Below, piece after piece: positions 40,133 to 49,768 of a DNA stretch of 64,000 nt (its first letter is position 1; every line of letters begins with the position of its first letter). The stretch is from Stutzerimonas chloritidismutans AW-1. Lineage in GTDB: Bacteria; Pseudomonadota; Gammaproteobacteria; Pseudomonadales; Pseudomonadaceae. The stretch lies in the NCBI RefSeq assembly GCF_000495915.1, contig NZ_AOFQ01000052.1, positions 30,635-94,634 of the forward strand, written 5' to 3'. The notes below the pieces were generated by a model. That model searched no databases and was not told where the DNA came from. It saw nothing but the letters and a program-made list of their open reading frames with translations. The position numbers and the translations under genes were made by a program.

Positions 40133-41167
40133 TTAGAAGTTTTCCGGCTGCTTGGCCTTTTCCTTGGCGCTGTCTCGCGAGATCAGCCCTTTGGCGAGCA
40201 GCCCCTTGAGGCACGAGTCGAGGGTCTGCATGCCCAGCGAGCCGCCGGTCTGGATCGAGGAATACATCTGCGCCACCTTGTCCTCGCGAATCAGGTTACG
40301 GATCGCCGGCGTACCGATCATGATCTCGTGGGCCGCGACGCGGCCACCACCAACCTTCTTCAGCAGGGTCTGCGAGATCACCGCCTGCAGCGATTCGGAG
40401 AGCATCGAGCGGACCATGGACTTTTCTTCGGCCGGGAACACGTCGACCACGCGGTCGATGGTCTTGGCGGCGGAGGTGGTGTGCAGGGTGCCGAACACCA
40501 GGTGACCGGTTTCCGCAGCGGTCAGCGCCAGGCGGATGGTTTCCAGGTCGCGCATTTCGCCGACGAGAATGATGTCCGGGTCTTCACGCAGTGCCGAACG
40601 CAGTGCCTCGGAGAAGCCCAGGGTGTCACGATGGACCTCGCGCTGGTTGACCAGACACTTCTTCGATTCGTGAACGAATTCGATGGGGTCCTCGATGGTA
40701 AGGATGTGGTGGTACTTGGTGTTGTTCAGGTAATCAAGCATCGCCGCCAGGGTGGTCGACTTGCCCGAGCCGGTCGGTCCGGTGACCAGCACCAGCCCGC
40801 GCGGCACATCGGTGATCTTGCGGAACACCTCGCCCATCCCCAGGTCTTCCATGGTCAGCACCTTGGAAGGAATGGTCCGGAACACCGCGCCGGAACCGCG
40901 ATTCTGGTTGAACGCGTTGACGCGAAAACGCGCCACGCCCGGCACTTCGAACGAGAAGTCGGTTTCCAGGAATTCCTCGAAATCCTTGCGCTGCTTGTCG
41001 TTCATGATGTCGTAGATCAGCGCATGCACCTGCTTGTGGTCCATGGCCGGCAGGTTGATTCGCCGCACGTCGCCATCGACGCGGATCATCGGCGGCAGGC
41101 CGGCGGAAAGGTGCAAATCCGACGCACCCTGCTTGGCGCTGAAGGCCAGCAGTTCTGTGATATCCAT
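40133..41167 (-). CDS. pilT: Type IV pilus retraction ATPase PilT
   Basis: Main motor for pilus depolymerisation and twitching. The 344 residues equal the P. aeruginosa protein. Walker A GPTGSGKSTT is at about residue 132, Walker B-type ILVGEMRDLETIRLAL at about 200, and the His box TGHLVFGTLHTTSA follows. The C-terminal AIRNLIREDK motif needed for retraction in PilT proteins is present near residue 285. The start at 41167 (MDITELLAFSAK) is the family start; an upstream TTG adds four residues only. Divergent from yggS. Confidence 0.97.
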   Translation of the reverse strand: MDITELLAFSAKQGASDLHLSAGLPPMIRVDGDVRRINLPAMDHKQVHALIYDIMNDKQRKDFEEFLETDFSFEVPGVARFRVNAFNQNRGSGAVFRTIPSKVLTMEDLGMGEVFRKITDVPRGLVLVTGPTGSGKSTTLAAMLDYLNNTKYHHILTIEDPIEFVHESKKCLVNQREVHRDTLGFSEALRSALREDPDIILVGEMRDLETIRLALTAAETGHLVFGTLHTTSAAKTIDRVVDVFPAEEKSMVRSMLSESLQAVISQTLLKKVGGGRVAAHEIMIGTPAIRNLIREDKVAQMYSSIQTGGSLGMQTLDSCLKGLLAKGLISRDSAKEKAKQPENF

Positions 41168-41231
41168 GGGACTCCCCAATTACAAGCAAGCAGGTAGAAT
41201 GCCGCGCAGACCCAAGGCGGCGGCGCAAGTA

Positions 41232-41921
41232 ATGTCCACGATAGAGAAGAATATTGCAAAGGTCGCAGCGCGCATCCGTGAGGCGGCGCAAGCTGTGGGA
41301 CGCGACCCTGCTTCGGTCGGCCTGCTGGCGGTGAGCAAGACCCAGCCGGCCGCCGCCATTCGCGAGGCCGCCGAAGCCGGCATGCGCGATTTCGGCGAGA
41401 ACTATCTGCAGGAAGCGCTGGACAAGCAGGCCGAGCTGAGCGAGCTGCCGCTGACCTGGCACTTCATCGGACCGATCCAGTCGAACAAGACCAAATCCAT
41501 CGCCGAAAACTTCGACTGGGTACACTCGGTGGATCGCCTGAAGATCGCCCAGCGCCTGTCCGATCAACGTCCAGCCGAACTGCCGCCGCTGAATATATGC
41601 CTGCAGGTGAATGTCAGCGGTGAGGCGAGCAAATCCGGCTGCGCGCCAGAGGAACTGCCGCAGCTGGCACAGGCTGTCGCCGCGATGCCGCGTCTGCGCC
41701 TGCGTGGACTGATGTGCATTCCCGCACCGAGCGAAGACCCCGCCGAGCAGCGCGCCGCCTTTGCCCGCCTGCGCGCATTACGCGATGAACTGCCACTGAC
41801 ACTGGATACGCTGTCCATGGGCATGAGCCAGGACCTCGAAGCGGCAATTGCCGAAGGCGCGACCTGGGTCCGCATCGGCACCGCACTGTTCGGCGCCCGC
41901 GACTACGGACGCCCTCAATAA
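41232..41921 (+). CDS. yggS: YggS-family PLP homeostasis protein
   Basis: A 229-residue PLP-binding TIM-barrel protein involved in vitamin B6 and amino-acid homeostasis. The PLP lysine lies in LLAVSKTQPAAA (about residue 36). FGENYLQEALDK, LTWHFIGPIQSNKTK and LSMGMSQDLEAAI are diagnostic. The start at 41232 matches family length; the upstream frame runs into pilT. proC follows after ten bases, so yggS-proC-yggT form one unit. Confidence 0.95.
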   Translation: MSTIEKNIAKVAARIREAAQAVGRDPASVGLLAVSKTQPAAAIREAAEAGMRDFGENYLQEALDKQAELSELPLTWHFIGPIQSNKTKSIAENFDWVHSVDRLKIAQRLSDQRPAELPPLNICLQVNVSGEASKSGCAPEELPQLAQAVAAMPRLRLRGLMCIPAPSEDPAEQRAAFARLRALRDELPLTLDTLSMGMSQDLEAAIAEGATWVRIGTALFGARDYGRPQ

Positions 41922-41931
41922 AGGAATCGCT

Positions 41932-42756
41932 ATGACCTCACCCCGCATCGCCTTCATCGGCGCCGGTAACATGGCTGCCAGTCTGATCGGAGGGCTGCGC
42001 GCCAAGGGCGTCGCAGCGGACGCCATTCGCGCCAGCGATCCAGGCGCCGAGCAGCGCGCGAAAATCAGCGCCGAGCACGGCATCCAGACGTTCGCGCAGA
42101 ACGCCGATGCACTGGCCGGCGCCGATGTGGTGGTGCTGTCGGTCAAGCCGCAGGTCATGCAGGCGGTCTGTCAGGATCTGACTCCTCATCTGGTCCACGG
42201 CCCCCTGATCGTCTCGATCGCCGCCGGCATCAGCTGCGACAGCCTGCAGCGCTGGCTGGGGCCGCGCCCTCAGGCGATCGTGCGTTGCATGCCCAACACG
42301 CCGGCCTTGCTGCGCCAGGGCGTCAGCGGCCTGTTCGCCAATGCCCAGGTCAGCGACACGCAGAAGCAGCAGGCCGAGCAACTGCTGTCGGCCGTCGGTA
42401 TCGCGCTATGGCTCGAAGAAGAGCACCTGATCGATGCGGTAACCGCCGTTTCCGGTAGCGGTCCTGCCTATTTCTTCCTGCTGATCGAAGCGATGACGGC
42501 TGCCGGACAGCAGCTCGGTCTGCCCCGCGAGACCGCCGCGCAACTGACCATGCAGACCGCGCTGGGCGCAGCTCGCATGGCTTGCGAAAGCGACGTCGAT
42601 GCCGCCGAACTGCGGCGTCGCGTCACCTCGCCGAACGGAACCACCGAAGCGGCGATCACAGCCTTCCAGGCGGGCGGCTTCGAGCAACTGGTGCAGCAGG
42701 CGTTGAACGCGGCCGCACAACGCTCGGCCGAACTGGCCGAACAACTGGGTCAATAG
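41932..42756 (+). CDS. proC: Pyrroline-5-carboxylate reductase
   Basis: Reduces pyrroline-5-carboxylate to proline with NAD(P)H. The 274-residue protein has the N-terminal Rossmann motif FIGAGNMAASLIGGL and the C-terminal signature in SGSGPAYFFLLIEAM to RVTSPNGTTEAAI. The start at 41932 follows AAGGAA. Second gene of the yggS-proC-yggT group. Confidence 0.97.
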   Translation: MTSPRIAFIGAGNMAASLIGGLRAKGVAADAIRASDPGAEQRAKISAEHGIQTFAQNADALAGADVVVLSVKPQVMQAVCQDLTPHLVHGPLIVSIAAGISCDSLQRWLGPRPQAIVRCMPNTPALLRQGVSGLFANAQVSDTQKQQAEQLLSAVGIALWLEEEHLIDAVTAVSGSGPAYFFLLIEAMTAAGQQLGLPRETAAQLTMQTALGAARMACESDVDAAELRRRVTSPNGTTEAAITAFQAGGFEQLVQQALNAAAQRSAELAEQLGQ

Positions 42757-42806
42757 GTCTGTTGACGCTTCGTTCGCGACGAAACAACAGCCTCTAAGGA
42801 GCATTC

Positions 42807-43397
42807 ATGTCCCAACTCTCGCAAGCCCTGATCCTCGTCATCCAGACGCTGGGCAGCCTCTATCTGCTGATCGTGTTGCTGCGCTTCATCCTGCAGCTGG
42901 TACGCGCCGACTTCTACAACCCGCTCAGCCAATTCATCGTCAAGGCAACCCATCCACTTTTGCGGCCGATGCGCCGCATCATTCCGAGCATGGGCACGCT
43001 GGATATTTCTTCGCTGATCCTCGCGCTGATCGTGCAGATGGTGCTGATGGCGCTGATCCTGCTGATCGCCTACGGCACCATCGGCAATCCCTTGCTGTTG
43101 CTGGTCTGGGCGCTGATCGGCATCACTGGGCTGTTCCTCAACATCTTTTTCTGGGCGCTGATCATCAGCGTGATCCTGTCCTGGGTCGCGCCGGGCAGCC
43201 ACAACCCAGGCGCACAGCTGGTCAGCCAACTCTGCGAGCCGGTCCTGGCGCCGTTCCGCCGCCTGCTGCCGAACCTCGGCGGACTGGATATCTCGCCGAT
43301 CTTCGCCTTCCTGGCGATCAAGCTGCTGGACATGCTGGTAGTCAACAACCTGGCCACCATGACCCACATGCCGAACATCCTGCGCATGCTCATCTGA
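42807..43397 (+). CDS. yggT: YggT-family membrane protein
   Basis: A 196-residue inner-membrane protein with two YggT repeats, each a pair of helices around a conserved segment: NPLSQFIVKATHPLLRPMRRIIP in the first half and SQLCEPVLAPFRRLLPNLGGLD in the second. Function is not firmly assigned; the family is linked to osmotic or potassium tolerance and cell division. AAGGAG precedes the ATG. Confidence 0.93.
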   Translation: MSQLSQALILVIQTLGSLYLLIVLLRFILQLVRADFYNPLSQFIVKATHPLLRPMRRIIPSMGTLDISSLILALIVQMVLMALILLIAYGTIGNPLLLLVWALIGITGLFLNIFFWALIISVILSWVAPGSHNPGAQLVSQLCEPVLAPFRRLLPNLGGLDISPIFAFLAIKLLDMLVVNNLATMTHMPNILRMLI

Positions 43398-43673
43398 GAC
43401 GCCGTTCATGCTTTGCTGCCAAAGCGGCATCGAGGAGCCAAAAGCGCCTCGGAATGCCGCATGGCTGCACGTAGACTTCAACTTCTCGGCTTTTTCCATC
43501 CTGCCTCGTACTTTGCTGCGGGGTGTGAACGAGGACATCGACTCGAACCGAGCCGCCCATGACCGCCCATGCCGCCAGCAAGGCCGCTCGGTCACGTCAG
43601 GCTTCGATTGAATTGACCTTGTAACGGCGGGGGGGGGTCCGATAATTCGCCGAATCACACCTCCGGGAGCTGG
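43398..43673. promoter_or_regulatory. Intergenic region with G9 tract in the presumed promoter of the dynamin-like gene
   Basis: Two elements stand out. CGGCATCGAGG and CCTCGGAATGCCG around 43425-43460 can form a stem-loop, possibly the yggT terminator. Nearer the next gene, TTGTAA (43619-43624) and GATAAT (43641-43646) are separated by 16 bases that include nine consecutive G (43629-43637). A change in the G run would alter promoter spacing. No open frame with coding character is seen. Confidence 0.45.
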
Positions 43674-45641
43674 ATGAGCATGGAACGTCTCGATCGACAA
43701 GTGGACGCCTACGTCACCTGGAAGCGTGACCTCATTCGTGAGATCACCCGTTACCGCAGCTGGCTGGCGCATAACCGGCTTTCCAGCGAGGGCGTCGAGG
43801 CGCGCCTGGAGCGAGCGCTGCGGGTGTTGCGCACCGATCACATCACCCTGGCTTTCGTCGGCGAGTATTCGCGCGGCAAAACCGAGCTGATCAATAGCCT
43901 GTTCTTCTCCAACTACGGTCAGCGCATCCTGCCTTCACGGGCTGGCCGCACCACCATGTGCCCCACCGAACTGCTGTTCGATCCGCGTTCGGAACGCTCC
44001 TACATCCGCCTGCTGCCCATCGAGTCGCGCCTGGAAGACACCAGCATCGCGCAACTCAAGCGCACACCGCGACTCTGGCTCAATCTCCCGCTCGACCCGC
44101 ATGACCCGGAAAGCATGGCCGAAGCCTTTGCCCAGGTCGCGTTGACCAAGGCCATGCCGGTGGAACAGGCGATTCAGCTGGGCTTTGACCCGGCCGGCCT
44201 GGAAAGCAGCGGCAGTGGCGATACCGTACTGGTCCCGGCCTGGCGCCACGCCGTGGTCAACTTCGACCACCCGCTGTTGCGTCAGGGCTTGCGCATTCTC
44301 GATACGCCCGGGCTGAACGCGCTGGGCAGCGAGCCGGAACTGACCCTGTCGATGCTGCCCAATGCCCAGGCAATCGTGTTCCTGCTCTCTGCCGACACCG
44401 GTGTCACCGCCAGTGACATGCAGATCTGGCAGCAGCACATCCGCCAGCTCGACGAAGATACGCAGAACAGCCTGTTCGCCGTACTGAACAAGATCGACGT
44501 GCTCTGGGACGATGTTGCCGGCGAGACCTTCGTGCAGAAGGCCATCGAGGATATCCGTGACAGCACCGCGCAACAGCTGGGCATTGATTGCGCCGACGTC
44601 CTGCCGCTATCGGCCAAACAGGCGCTGATGGCGAAGATTCGCGGTGACCAGGCGCTGCTCGAACGCAGCCAGCTGGCACGGCTGGAAGAGTTGCTCAGCC
44701 AGCGCATCCTCACGCAGAAGGAACGCCTGCTCGAAGACCAGGTGGTGCAGCAGGTGATGGCGCTGCTGCAGAACAGTCAGCATGCCCTCAAGCTGCGCCT
44801 GGAAAAGGTCATCGAACAGCGCGATGTGCTGGCCAGTCATCAGGAAGGCAGCGGGCAGATGCTGCTCGAACTCACCGCGCGCACGCGGCACGATCACAAC
44901 CGCCACCACAAGCGCCTGCTCGACCTGAAGACCAATCAGCGCCTGCTGCAACGCCAGGGTGAGCTGCTGCGCACGGCAATACGGGCCGAACGCCTCGAGG
45001 AGCACCTGACCCGGTTGCGACGCAGTCTGACCGGCAGCCTGACCACGCTGGGCATCAACCTGGCGATCCTGCACTTCTTCCGCTCGGTGGAACAGGACCT
45101 GGGCATCCTCGAGCAGGAGGCGGAAAGGGCCAACAAGATGGTTTCGGCGATCTACCGGCGGCACAGCGAAGAAAACCCCCTACAGGGTATCGACCCGCCG
45201 TTGTTCCAGTTGCTGCCTTATCAGCGCGAGCTGCGCAGCCTGCAGGGCAAGGCCGATCAGTTCCGCCTGCAGTTGAAGACCCTGCTCACCGAGCAGCGAA
45301 CACTCACCAGACGCTTCTTCTCTACCCTGGTGCAGGAGGTCATCGGCATGCACCAGCGGCTGCGCCAGGAAGCCGAACAGTGGGCTGGAGATGCGCTGAC
45401 GCCGCTGCTGCAGTTTTCCCTAGAACACAAGCAACAGTTGGAAACCCACATCCTGCAGTTGAAGAGCCTGGCCAGGGAGAGCCAGCAGAACAGCCAGCGC
45501 GGACAATTGCTGACGCGCTACAGCGGCGAACTGGAGCTGCAACTGGCACAGGCCGCGGAAATGCTCCGCGCGCTGCGCCGACCGGCGCCGCTGCGGCGGC
45601 AGGGCAAGGTGGTCAGCCTGACCAGCGCGCAGATCAGCTAA
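43674..45641 (+). CDS. Bacterial dynamin-like GTPase
   Basis: A 655-residue large GTPase. G1 is GEYSRGKTELINSL (about 62-75), a switch I threonine lies in RAGRTTMCPTELLF, G3 is LDTPGLNALG (about 209) and G4 is VLNKIDVL (about 271). The C-terminal half is long and helical with predicted coiled coils. A modestly hydrophobic patch (TTLGINLAILHFFRS, about residue 460) could touch membrane. This matches bacterial dynamin-like proteins, which remodel or protect membranes, although most are encoded in pairs and this one is alone. The function in pseudomonads is not known to me. It lies between yggT and metX. Confidence 0.85.
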   Translation: MSMERLDRQVDAYVTWKRDLIREITRYRSWLAHNRLSSEGVEARLERALRVLRTDHITLAFVGEYSRGKTELINSLFFSNYGQRILPSRAGRTTMCPTELLFDPRSERSYIRLLPIESRLEDTSIAQLKRTPRLWLNLPLDPHDPESMAEAFAQVALTKAMPVEQAIQLGFDPAGLESSGSGDTVLVPAWRHAVVNFDHPLLRQGLRILDTPGLNALGSEPELTLSMLPNAQAIVFLLSADTGVTASDMQIWQQHIRQLDEDTQNSLFAVLNKIDVLWDDVAGETFVQKAIEDIRDSTAQQLGIDCADVLPLSAKQALMAKIRGDQALLERSQLARLEELLSQRILTQKERLLEDQVVQQVMALLQNSQHALKLRLEKVIEQRDVLASHQEGSGQMLLELTARTRHDHNRHHKRLLDLKTNQRLLQRQGELLRTAIRAERLEEHLTRLRRSLTGSLTTLGINLAILHFFRSVEQDLGILEQEAERANKMVSAIYRRHSEENPLQGIDPPLFQLLPYQRELRSLQGKADQFRLQLKTLLTEQRTLTRRFFSTLVQEVIGMHQRLRQEAEQWAGDALTPLLQFSLEHKQQLETHILQLKSLARESQQNSQRGQLLTRYSGELELQLAQAAEMLRALRRPAPLRRQGKVVSLTSAQIS

Positions 45642-45677
45642 AGCTGTCGCCATTTCGTCGCAGCCCGCGAGGAAATG

Positions 45678-45721
45678 GCGAGAGCCCCGCTCGCCGTTGC
45701 ATTTCAGGATGAATTGCAACG
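45678..45721. promoter_or_regulatory. Paired palindromes upstream of metX
   Basis: GGCGAG (45678-45683) and CTCGCC (45690-45695) form a hairpin, possibly ending the dynamin gene transcript. Directly after it, CGTTGCATTTC (45695-45705) and GAATTGCAACG (45711-45721) form an 11-pair inverted repeat with one mismatch and a five-base spacer, ending 48 bases before the metX start. The second resembles a protein operator. The regulator is unknown. Confidence 0.5.
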
Positions 45722-45769
45722 CGCATACCTTTAGACTTTGCCGCCTTCTTCAAGCAAGAGCCAGGGTCG

Positions 45770-46909
45770 ATGCCCACTGCAATTCCCGCCGATTCCGTTG
45801 GCCTGGTGAGTCCGCAGGTCGCGCATTTTGCCGAACCACTGACACTCGCCTGCGGCCGTACGCTGGCCGATTACCAGCTGATCTATGAAACCTATGGCGA
45901 GCTGAATGCCGCGCGCAGCAATGCCGTGCTCATCTGCCATGCACTCTCTGGCCACCATCATGCCGCCGGCTACCACAGCATGGACGACCGCAAACCCGGC
46001 TGGTGGGATTCCTGCATAGGCCCGGGCAAGGCAATCGATACCGATCATTTCTTCGTCGTCAGCCTGAACAACCTGGGCGGCTGCAACGGTTCGACCGGCC
46101 CGAGCAGCACCAACCCGGCCAGCGGCAAGCCCTATGGTGCAGACTTCCCAGTGGTGACAGTGGAAGACTGGGTGCACAGTCAGGCACTTCTGGCCGACCG
46201 CCTTGGCATCGCCCAATGGGCAGCGGTGATAGGTGGCAGCCTGGGCGGCATGCAGGCCTTGCAATGGACCATCAGCTACCCTGAGCGAGTCCGCCACTGC
46301 CTGGCCATCGCCTCGGCGCCCAGGCTGTCGGCACAGAACATCGCCTTCAACGAAGTCGCGCGCCAGGCCATCCTGTCCGACCCGGAATTCCACGGCGGCC
46401 ATTTCCAGGAGATGGGCGTGATTCCCAAGCGCGGCCTGATGCTGGCGCGCATGGTCGGCCACATCACCTACCTGTCCGATGACGCCATGGGCACCAAGTT
46501 CGGTCGCGGACTTAAGAGCGAGAAGCTCAATTACGACTTCAACAGCGTGGAATTCCAGGTCGAAAGCTACCTGCGCTATCAGGGCGAGGAGTTTTCCGGG
46601 CGTTTCGACGCCAATACCTACCTGCTGATGACCAAGGCGCTGGACTACTTCGACCCGGCGGCGGCCCACAACGACGATCTGGCCAAGACCTTCGAGGGCG
46701 CCCAGGCGCGCTTCTGCGTGATGTCCTTCACCACCGACTGGCGCTTTTCGCCGGAGCGCTCGCGGGAAATCGTCGACGCCCTGCTTGCTGCGCGCAAGGA
46801 TGTCTGCTACCTGGAGATCGATGCGCCGCAGGGCCACGACGCCTTCCTGATCCCCAATCCCCGCTACCTGCAAGCCTTCCGCGGTTACATGAACCGCATA
46901 GCCGTATAA
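45770..46909 (+). CDS. metX: Homoserine O-succinyltransferase (MetX family)
   Basis: Activates homoserine for methionine synthesis. The 379-residue alpha/beta-hydrolase-fold enzyme has the nucleophile elbow [10 protein letters not shown] (about residue 150), [15 protein letters not shown], and the catalytic Asp and His in the C-terminal part (GHDAFLI). In pseudomonads MetX-type enzymes use succinyl-CoA although they belong to the acetyltransferase fold; that is family knowledge, not read from this sequence. metW follows after nine bases, the usual pair. Confidence 0.95.
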   Translation: MPTAIPADSVGLVSPQVAHFAEPLTLACGRTLADYQLIYETYGELNAARSNAVLICHALSGHHHAAGYHSMDDRKPGWWDSCIGPGKAIDTDHFFVVSLNNLGGCNGSTGPSSTNPASGKPYGADFPVVTVEDWVHSQALLADRLGIAQWAAVIGGSLGGMQALQWTISYPERVRHCLAIASAPRLSAQNIAFNEVARQAILSDPEFHGGHFQEMGVIPKRGLMLARMVGHITYLSDDAMGTKFGRGLKSEKLNYDFNSVEFQVESYLRYQGEEFSGRFDANTYLLMTKALDYFDPAAAHNDDLAKTFEGAQARFCVMSFTTDWRFSPERSREIVDALLAARKDVCYLEIDAPQGHDAFLIPNPRYLQAFRGYMNRIAV

Positions 46910-46918
46910 GGAACGAAG

Positions 46919-47518
46919 ATGCGCGCCGATCTGGACATCATCCAAGAGTGGATTCCGGCCGGCAGCCGAGTTCTCGACCTCGGCTGCGGCAATGGCGAGC
47001 TGCTGGCCTGGCTGCGCGATCACAAGCAGGTCAGCGGCTACGGCCTGGAAATCGACCCGGACAACATCGCCGCCTGCATCGACAAGGGCGTCAACGTCAT
47101 CGAGCAGAACCTCGACCTGGGCCTGGGCAACTTCGCCAGCGACAGCTTCGACATGGTGGTGATGACCCAGGCGCTGCAGGCCGTGCATTACCCCGACCAG
47201 CTGATGAAGGAAATGCTGCGCGTCGGCCGCCAGTGCATCATCACCTTCCCCAACTTCGGCCATTGGCGCTGCCGTTGGTACCTTGCGAGCAAAGGCCGCA
47301 TGCCGGTGTCGGAGTTCCTCCCCTACACTTGGTACAACACGCCGAACATTCACTTCTGCACGTTCGAGGATTTCGAGCGGCTGTGCCAGGAAAGCGGTGC
47401 CAGGGTACTCGAACGCCTGGCAGTCGACCGCGATCATCGGCATGGCTGGGCCAGTCGCATATGGCCGAATCTGCTGGGTGAAATCGGCATCTACCGCGTC
47501 ACCGGGCCATCCCGCTGA
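46919..47518 (+). CDS. metW: Methionine biosynthesis protein MetW (class I methyltransferase fold)
   Basis: A 199-residue protein with the SAM-binding motif VLDLGCGNGELLAWL (about 19-33) and FPNFGHWRCRWYL, typical of MetW. It acts with MetX in methionine synthesis in Pseudomonas-type bacteria. It starts nine bases after metX, so co-expression is expected. Confidence 0.95.
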   Translation: MRADLDIIQEWIPAGSRVLDLGCGNGELLAWLRDHKQVSGYGLEIDPDNIAACIDKGVNVIEQNLDLGLGNFASDSFDMVVMTQALQAVHYPDQLMKEMLRVGRQCIITFPNFGHWRCRWYLASKGRMPVSEFLPYTWYNTPNIHFCTFEDFERLCQESGARVLERLAVDRDHRHGWASRIWPNLLGEIGIYRVTGPSR

Positions 47519-47544
47519 GCGGCTTCAACGCTGGAGGTAAGCAC

Positions 47545-47967
47545 ATGAAACGCATCCTGATCGGTCTGTTGGCCGCACTGCTCACATTGCCGGCGCTGGC
47601 CGAGCGCAAACACAGCGTCGGCGAATACGACGTCCACTACAGCGCCTTCAATTCGGGCTTCCTGCAGCCGGACATTGCCGCCGCCGCCGGACTCACGCGC
47701 AGCAAGACCCAGGGCGTAGTCAACGTCTCGGTGATCAAGGACGGCAAACCGGTCGCGGCGCAGGTCAGCGGCGTAGTGAAGAACCTGCTCGGGCAGGATC
47801 GCCCGCTGGGCTTCAAGCAGCTCAAGGAAGGTGACGAGGCGATCTATTACCTCGCGCAGTTCCCCTTCGACTCGCAGGAAACCCTGCGTTTCGCCCTCAC
47901 CGTTCAGCCGACCGGCGCCGAGCCGTTCAGCTTCGAGTTCAACCAGGAATTCTTCCCCGACCGATGA
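47545..47967 (+). CDS. DUF4426-family periplasmic protein
   Basis: A 140-residue exported protein with a signal peptide ending ALA about residue 18. A predicted beta-rich domain follows; the [15 protein letters not shown] segment near the start and [13 protein letters not shown] at the end resemble DUF4426. Function unknown. GGAGGTAAG precedes the ATG. Its stop overlaps the rdgB start, placing it in the metX-metW-rdgB-hemW series. Confidence 0.85.
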   Translation: MKRILIGLLAALLTLPALAERKHSVGEYDVHYSAFNSGFLQPDIAAAAGLTRSKTQGVVNVSVIKDGKPVAAQVSGVVKNLLGQDRPLGFKQLKEGDEAIYYLAQFPFDSQETLRFALTVQPTGAEPFSFEFNQEFFPDR

Positions 47968-48557
47968 TGCCTTTTTCCGAACTGGTACTGGCCAGCCACA
48001 ACGCCGGCAAACTCAAGGAGCTCCAGGCCATGCTCGGTGACGCGGTTCGCGTGCGCTCGGTGGCCGAGTTCAGCACCGTCGAGCCGGAGGAAACCGGTCT
48101 TTCCTTCGTCGAGAACGCCATTCTCAAGGCGCGCAACGCCGCGCGGATATCCGGTCTACCGGCGCTCGCCGACGACTCCGGCCTGGCCGTCGACGCCCTC
48201 GGCGGCGCACCGGGCATCTACTCGGCGCGCTACGCCGATGGCCAGGGCGATGCCGCCAACAACGCCAAGCTGCTGGACGTCCTGCGTGAGGTTCCGGATG
48301 CCGAACGCGGCGCGCAGTTCGTCTGTGCCTTGGCGCTGGTGCGCCACGCCGACGATCCACTGCCGATCATCTGCGAAGGCCTCTGGCACGGCCGCATCCT
48401 GCATGCAGCACGCGGCGAGCATGGCTTCGGCTACGACCCGCTGTTCTGGGTGCCGGAATGCGACTGCTCCAGCGCCGAGCTGCCTGCAGCGCAGAAGAAC
48501 CAGCTCAGCCACCGTGCACGCGCCATGGCCCTGCTCAAGCAGCGGCTGGGGATATGA
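47964..48557 (+). CDS. rdgB: dITP/XTP pyrophosphatase
   Basis: Hydrolyses non-canonical purine nucleotides (dITP, dXTP) to prevent their incorporation into DNA. The 197-residue protein has the substrate-loop motif [12 protein letters not shown] at the N-terminus, [13 protein letters not shown] (about 67-79) and [12 protein letters not shown] (about 152-163). Two consecutive ATGs (47964 and 47967) are possible starts. It overlaps the DUF4426 gene at its 5' end and hemW at its 3' end. Confidence 0.96.
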   Translation: MMPFSELVLASHNAGKLKELQAMLGDAVRVRSVAEFSTVEPEETGLSFVENAILKARNAARISGLPALADDSGLAVDALGGAPGIYSARYADGQGDAANNAKLLDVLREVPDAERGAQFVCALALVRHADDPLPIICEGLWHGRILHAARGEHGFGYDPLFWVPECDCSSAELPAAQKNQLSHRARAMALLKQRLGI

Positions 48558-49759
48558 AAGCGGCAGACTCAGCCCCGCTAAGCGCGAGCGAAGGCAACCA
48601 CGGCGCGCCGACAACGGCAGGCTTCGAATTGCCCCCGCTGGCGGCGTACGTACATATTCCCTGGTGCGTGCGCAAATGCCCGTACTGCGACTTCAATTCC
48701 CACGCGGCCGGACCCGAACTGCCCGAAGACGCCTATGTCGCCGCGCTGCTGGCCGATCTTCGCGCGGATCTTGAGCACGTCGGGGACCGCCGCCTGACTT
48801 CGATCTTCTTCGGCGGCGGTACGCCAAGCCTGTTTTCTGCCAAGGCACTGGCGGCGATCATCGACGGGCTGGAACGGCTGGTCGGCTTTTCCGAGGACAT
48901 CGAGATCACCCTGGAAGCCAATCCGGGGACGTTCGAACAGGCCAAGTTCCGCGACTACCGCCAGCTAGGCATCAACCGGCTGTCCATTGGCGTGCAGAGC
49001 TTCCAGGCCGACAAACTCAAGGCGCTCGGGCGCATTCACGACGGCGACGAAGCGATTCGCGCCGCCGACATGGCTCGCGCCGCCGGCTTCGACAATTTCA
49101 ACCTCGACCTCATGCACGGCCTGCCGGACCAGAGCCTGGAGGATGCGTTGAGCGACCTGCGCATCGCCATCGCGCAGCAACCGACGCACCTGTCCTGGTA
49201 CCAGCTGACTTTGGAGCCGAACACGGTGTTCTGGAGCCAGCCGCCGCAGCTGCCCGAAGACGATATCCTCTGGGACATCCAGGAAGCCGGCCAGGCGCTG
49301 CTCGCCGAGCACAGCTATCGCCAGTACGAGACCTCCGCCTACGCCCAGCCCGGGCGGCAGGCGCGGCACAACCTGAACTACTGGACCTTCGGCGATTTCC
49401 TCGGCATCGGTGCCGGCGCCCATGCCAAACTCACCCACGCCGACGGACGCATTCTGCGCAGCTGGAAGACCCGCCTGCCGAAGGACTACCTCGATCCGGC
49501 CAAGGCCCTCCGCGCAGGCGAAAAGCTGCTGGCGGCGGATGAATTGCCCTTCGAATTCCTGATGAATGTGCTGCGCCTCACCGACGGCGTACCGGCCATG
49601 CTGTTCACTCAGCGCACCGGACTGCCGCTGGATGTGCTCGCCAAGCCACGGCGCGACGCCGAAACGCGCGGCCTGCTCTCGGCTGACCCAGCACGCCTGG
49701 TGGCGACGCCGAAGGGCCAGCTGTTTCTCAACGACCTGCTACAGAGCTTCCTGCCTTAA
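48554..49759 (+). CDS. hemW: Radical SAM haem chaperone HemW
   Basis: Formerly annotated as oxygen-independent coproporphyrinogen III oxidase-like; HemW inserts haem into respiratory enzymes. The 401-residue protein has the cluster motif [13 protein letters not shown] near residue 40, with the HemW-type NSH ending, plus [10 protein letters not shown] and LSIGVQSFQ. The start at 48554 overlaps the rdgB stop by four bases (ATGA). It has a short extra N-terminal leader before the radical SAM core. Confidence 0.94.
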   Translation: MKAADSAPLSASEGNHGAPTTAGFELPPLAAYVHIPWCVRKCPYCDFNSHAAGPELPEDAYVAALLADLRADLEHVGDRRLTSIFFGGGTPSLFSAKALAAIIDGLERLVGFSEDIEITLEANPGTFEQAKFRDYRQLGINRLSIGVQSFQADKLKALGRIHDGDEAIRAADMARAAGFDNFNLDLMHGLPDQSLEDALSDLRIAIAQQPTHLSWYQLTLEPNTVFWSQPPQLPEDDILWDIQEAGQALLAEHSYRQYETSAYAQPGRQARHNLNYWTFGDFLGIGAGAHAKLTHADGRILRSWKTRLPKDYLDPAKALRAGEKLLAADELPFEFLMNVLRLTDGVPAMLFTQRTGLPLDVLAKPRRDAETRGLLSADPARLVATPKGQLFLNDLLQSFLP

Positions 49760-49768
49760 GGACACCGC

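Noticed and set aside
45642..45769. SAM riboswitch before metX
   Set aside because: The two hairpins present are simple palindromes and lack the SAM-II pseudoknot layout or the SAM-I four-way junction.
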